Assembly: GCF_000252445.1 (NCBI RefSeq)
Contig: NC_017771.1
Coordinates: 167,601 to 231,600 of the forward strand
Source: Deinococcus gobiensis I-0
GTDB lineage: Bacteria; Deinococcota; Deinococci; Deinococcales; Deinococcaceae
Reading direction: 5' to 3'
Length of the DNA stretch: 64,000 nucleotides
Position numbers and translations under genes: made by a program. The stretch's first letter is position 1. The number at the start of each line of letters is the position of its first letter. The notes beneath the pieces were generated by a model that did no database searches, was not told where the DNA came from, and was given only the letters and a program-made list of their open reading frames with translations. This document shows positions 63,838 through 64,000 of the stretch, piece after piece.

Positions 63838-64000
63838 TGAACCAGGCTGATGCTCAGATCAAGGGAAGGACGCGCGACGTGCTCGAGGCCGTCGCCACCC
63901 TCGAGCGCAACGACGAGCCGGTCACCAACGCCCGGCTGGCCGGCATGCTCTCGCTGCCGCGCCAGAACATCCGCCTCTACCTGATCGCGCTCGCCGAGCA
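63837..64000 (+). CDS. Helix-turn-helix protein, truncated by window end
   Basis: The first 54 codons read MNQADAQIKGRTRDVLEAV, then NARLAGMLSLPRQNIRLYLIALAE, a winged-helix/HTH pattern. The gene continues beyond the window. The palindrome at its start suggests autoregulation. Confidence 0.55.
   Translation, partial: MNQADAQIKGRTRDVLEAVATLERNDEPVTNARLAGMLSLPRQNIRLYLIALAE

Overview
The window looks like a segment of a Deinococcus megaplasmid. The clearest evidence is a plasmid-borne copy of the Deinococcus-specific single-strand DNA-binding protein DdrB (53025-53495). Supporting evidence is the GC-rich, heavily GC-ending coding sequence and three promoters where a TANNNT -10 box lies exactly six bases before the start codon, the pattern of leaderless Deinococcus genes. 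I see no rRNA, tRNA or CRISPR array.

Layout. (1) 1-2.55 kb: an IS701-type transposase running off the left edge and an IS3-family element whose orfB has an in-frame amber codon. (2) 2.9-11.7 kb: a metal-homeostasis block: P-type Zn/Cd/Pb ATPase, glutaredoxin-like protein, ZIP transporter, apolipoprotein N-acyltransferase, LysM-M23 protein, signal peptidase II, DUF3105 lipoprotein, DUF305 protein, Sco1-like protein and a CadC/SmtB-type repressor. Inverted repeats lie on the -10 boxes of the ATPase and lspA genes. (3) 11.8-14.4 kb: arsenic operon arsR-arsC-arsB-arsC2, closed by an IS4-family element. (4) 15.6-18.2 kb: an AT-rich patch, an IS982 element and a lipoprotein. (5) 18.2-25.57 kb: plasmid backbone with a 1729-residue DNA methylase-helicase and unknown proteins. 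(6) 25.57-46.2 kb: an island of about 20.6 kb that appears to split one backbone gene. It starts with Tn554-like tyrosine recombinases and carries a sulfite oxidation/export operon, a fluoride riboswitch with crcB and a broken DUF190 gene, an IS982-type unit carrying a barstar-like gene, a sigma/anti-sigma/lipoprotein operon, a nickel/cobalt transporter and nested ISs. (7) 46.2-59.1 kb: backbone again, with four tiny PCxxC peptide genes, a recQ relic, a globin, a GHKL ATPase, ddrB, a plasmid topoisomerase I and a UvrD-type helicase. (8) 59.2-64 kb: a MmeI-type restriction-methylase remnant lodged in another gene, two unrecognised large proteins and a partial HTH gene.

The genes read as a stress-adaptation plasmid: efflux and redox handling of Zn/Cd/Pb, Cu, As, F, Ni/Co and sulfite are carried on inserted modules, while the backbone encodes DNA processing and repair. 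Two architectural signals stand out. One is a family of short stem-loops with a T(G/C)AC loop just upstream of backbone start codons. The other is the tandem micro-ORF array at 46.88-47.28 kb.
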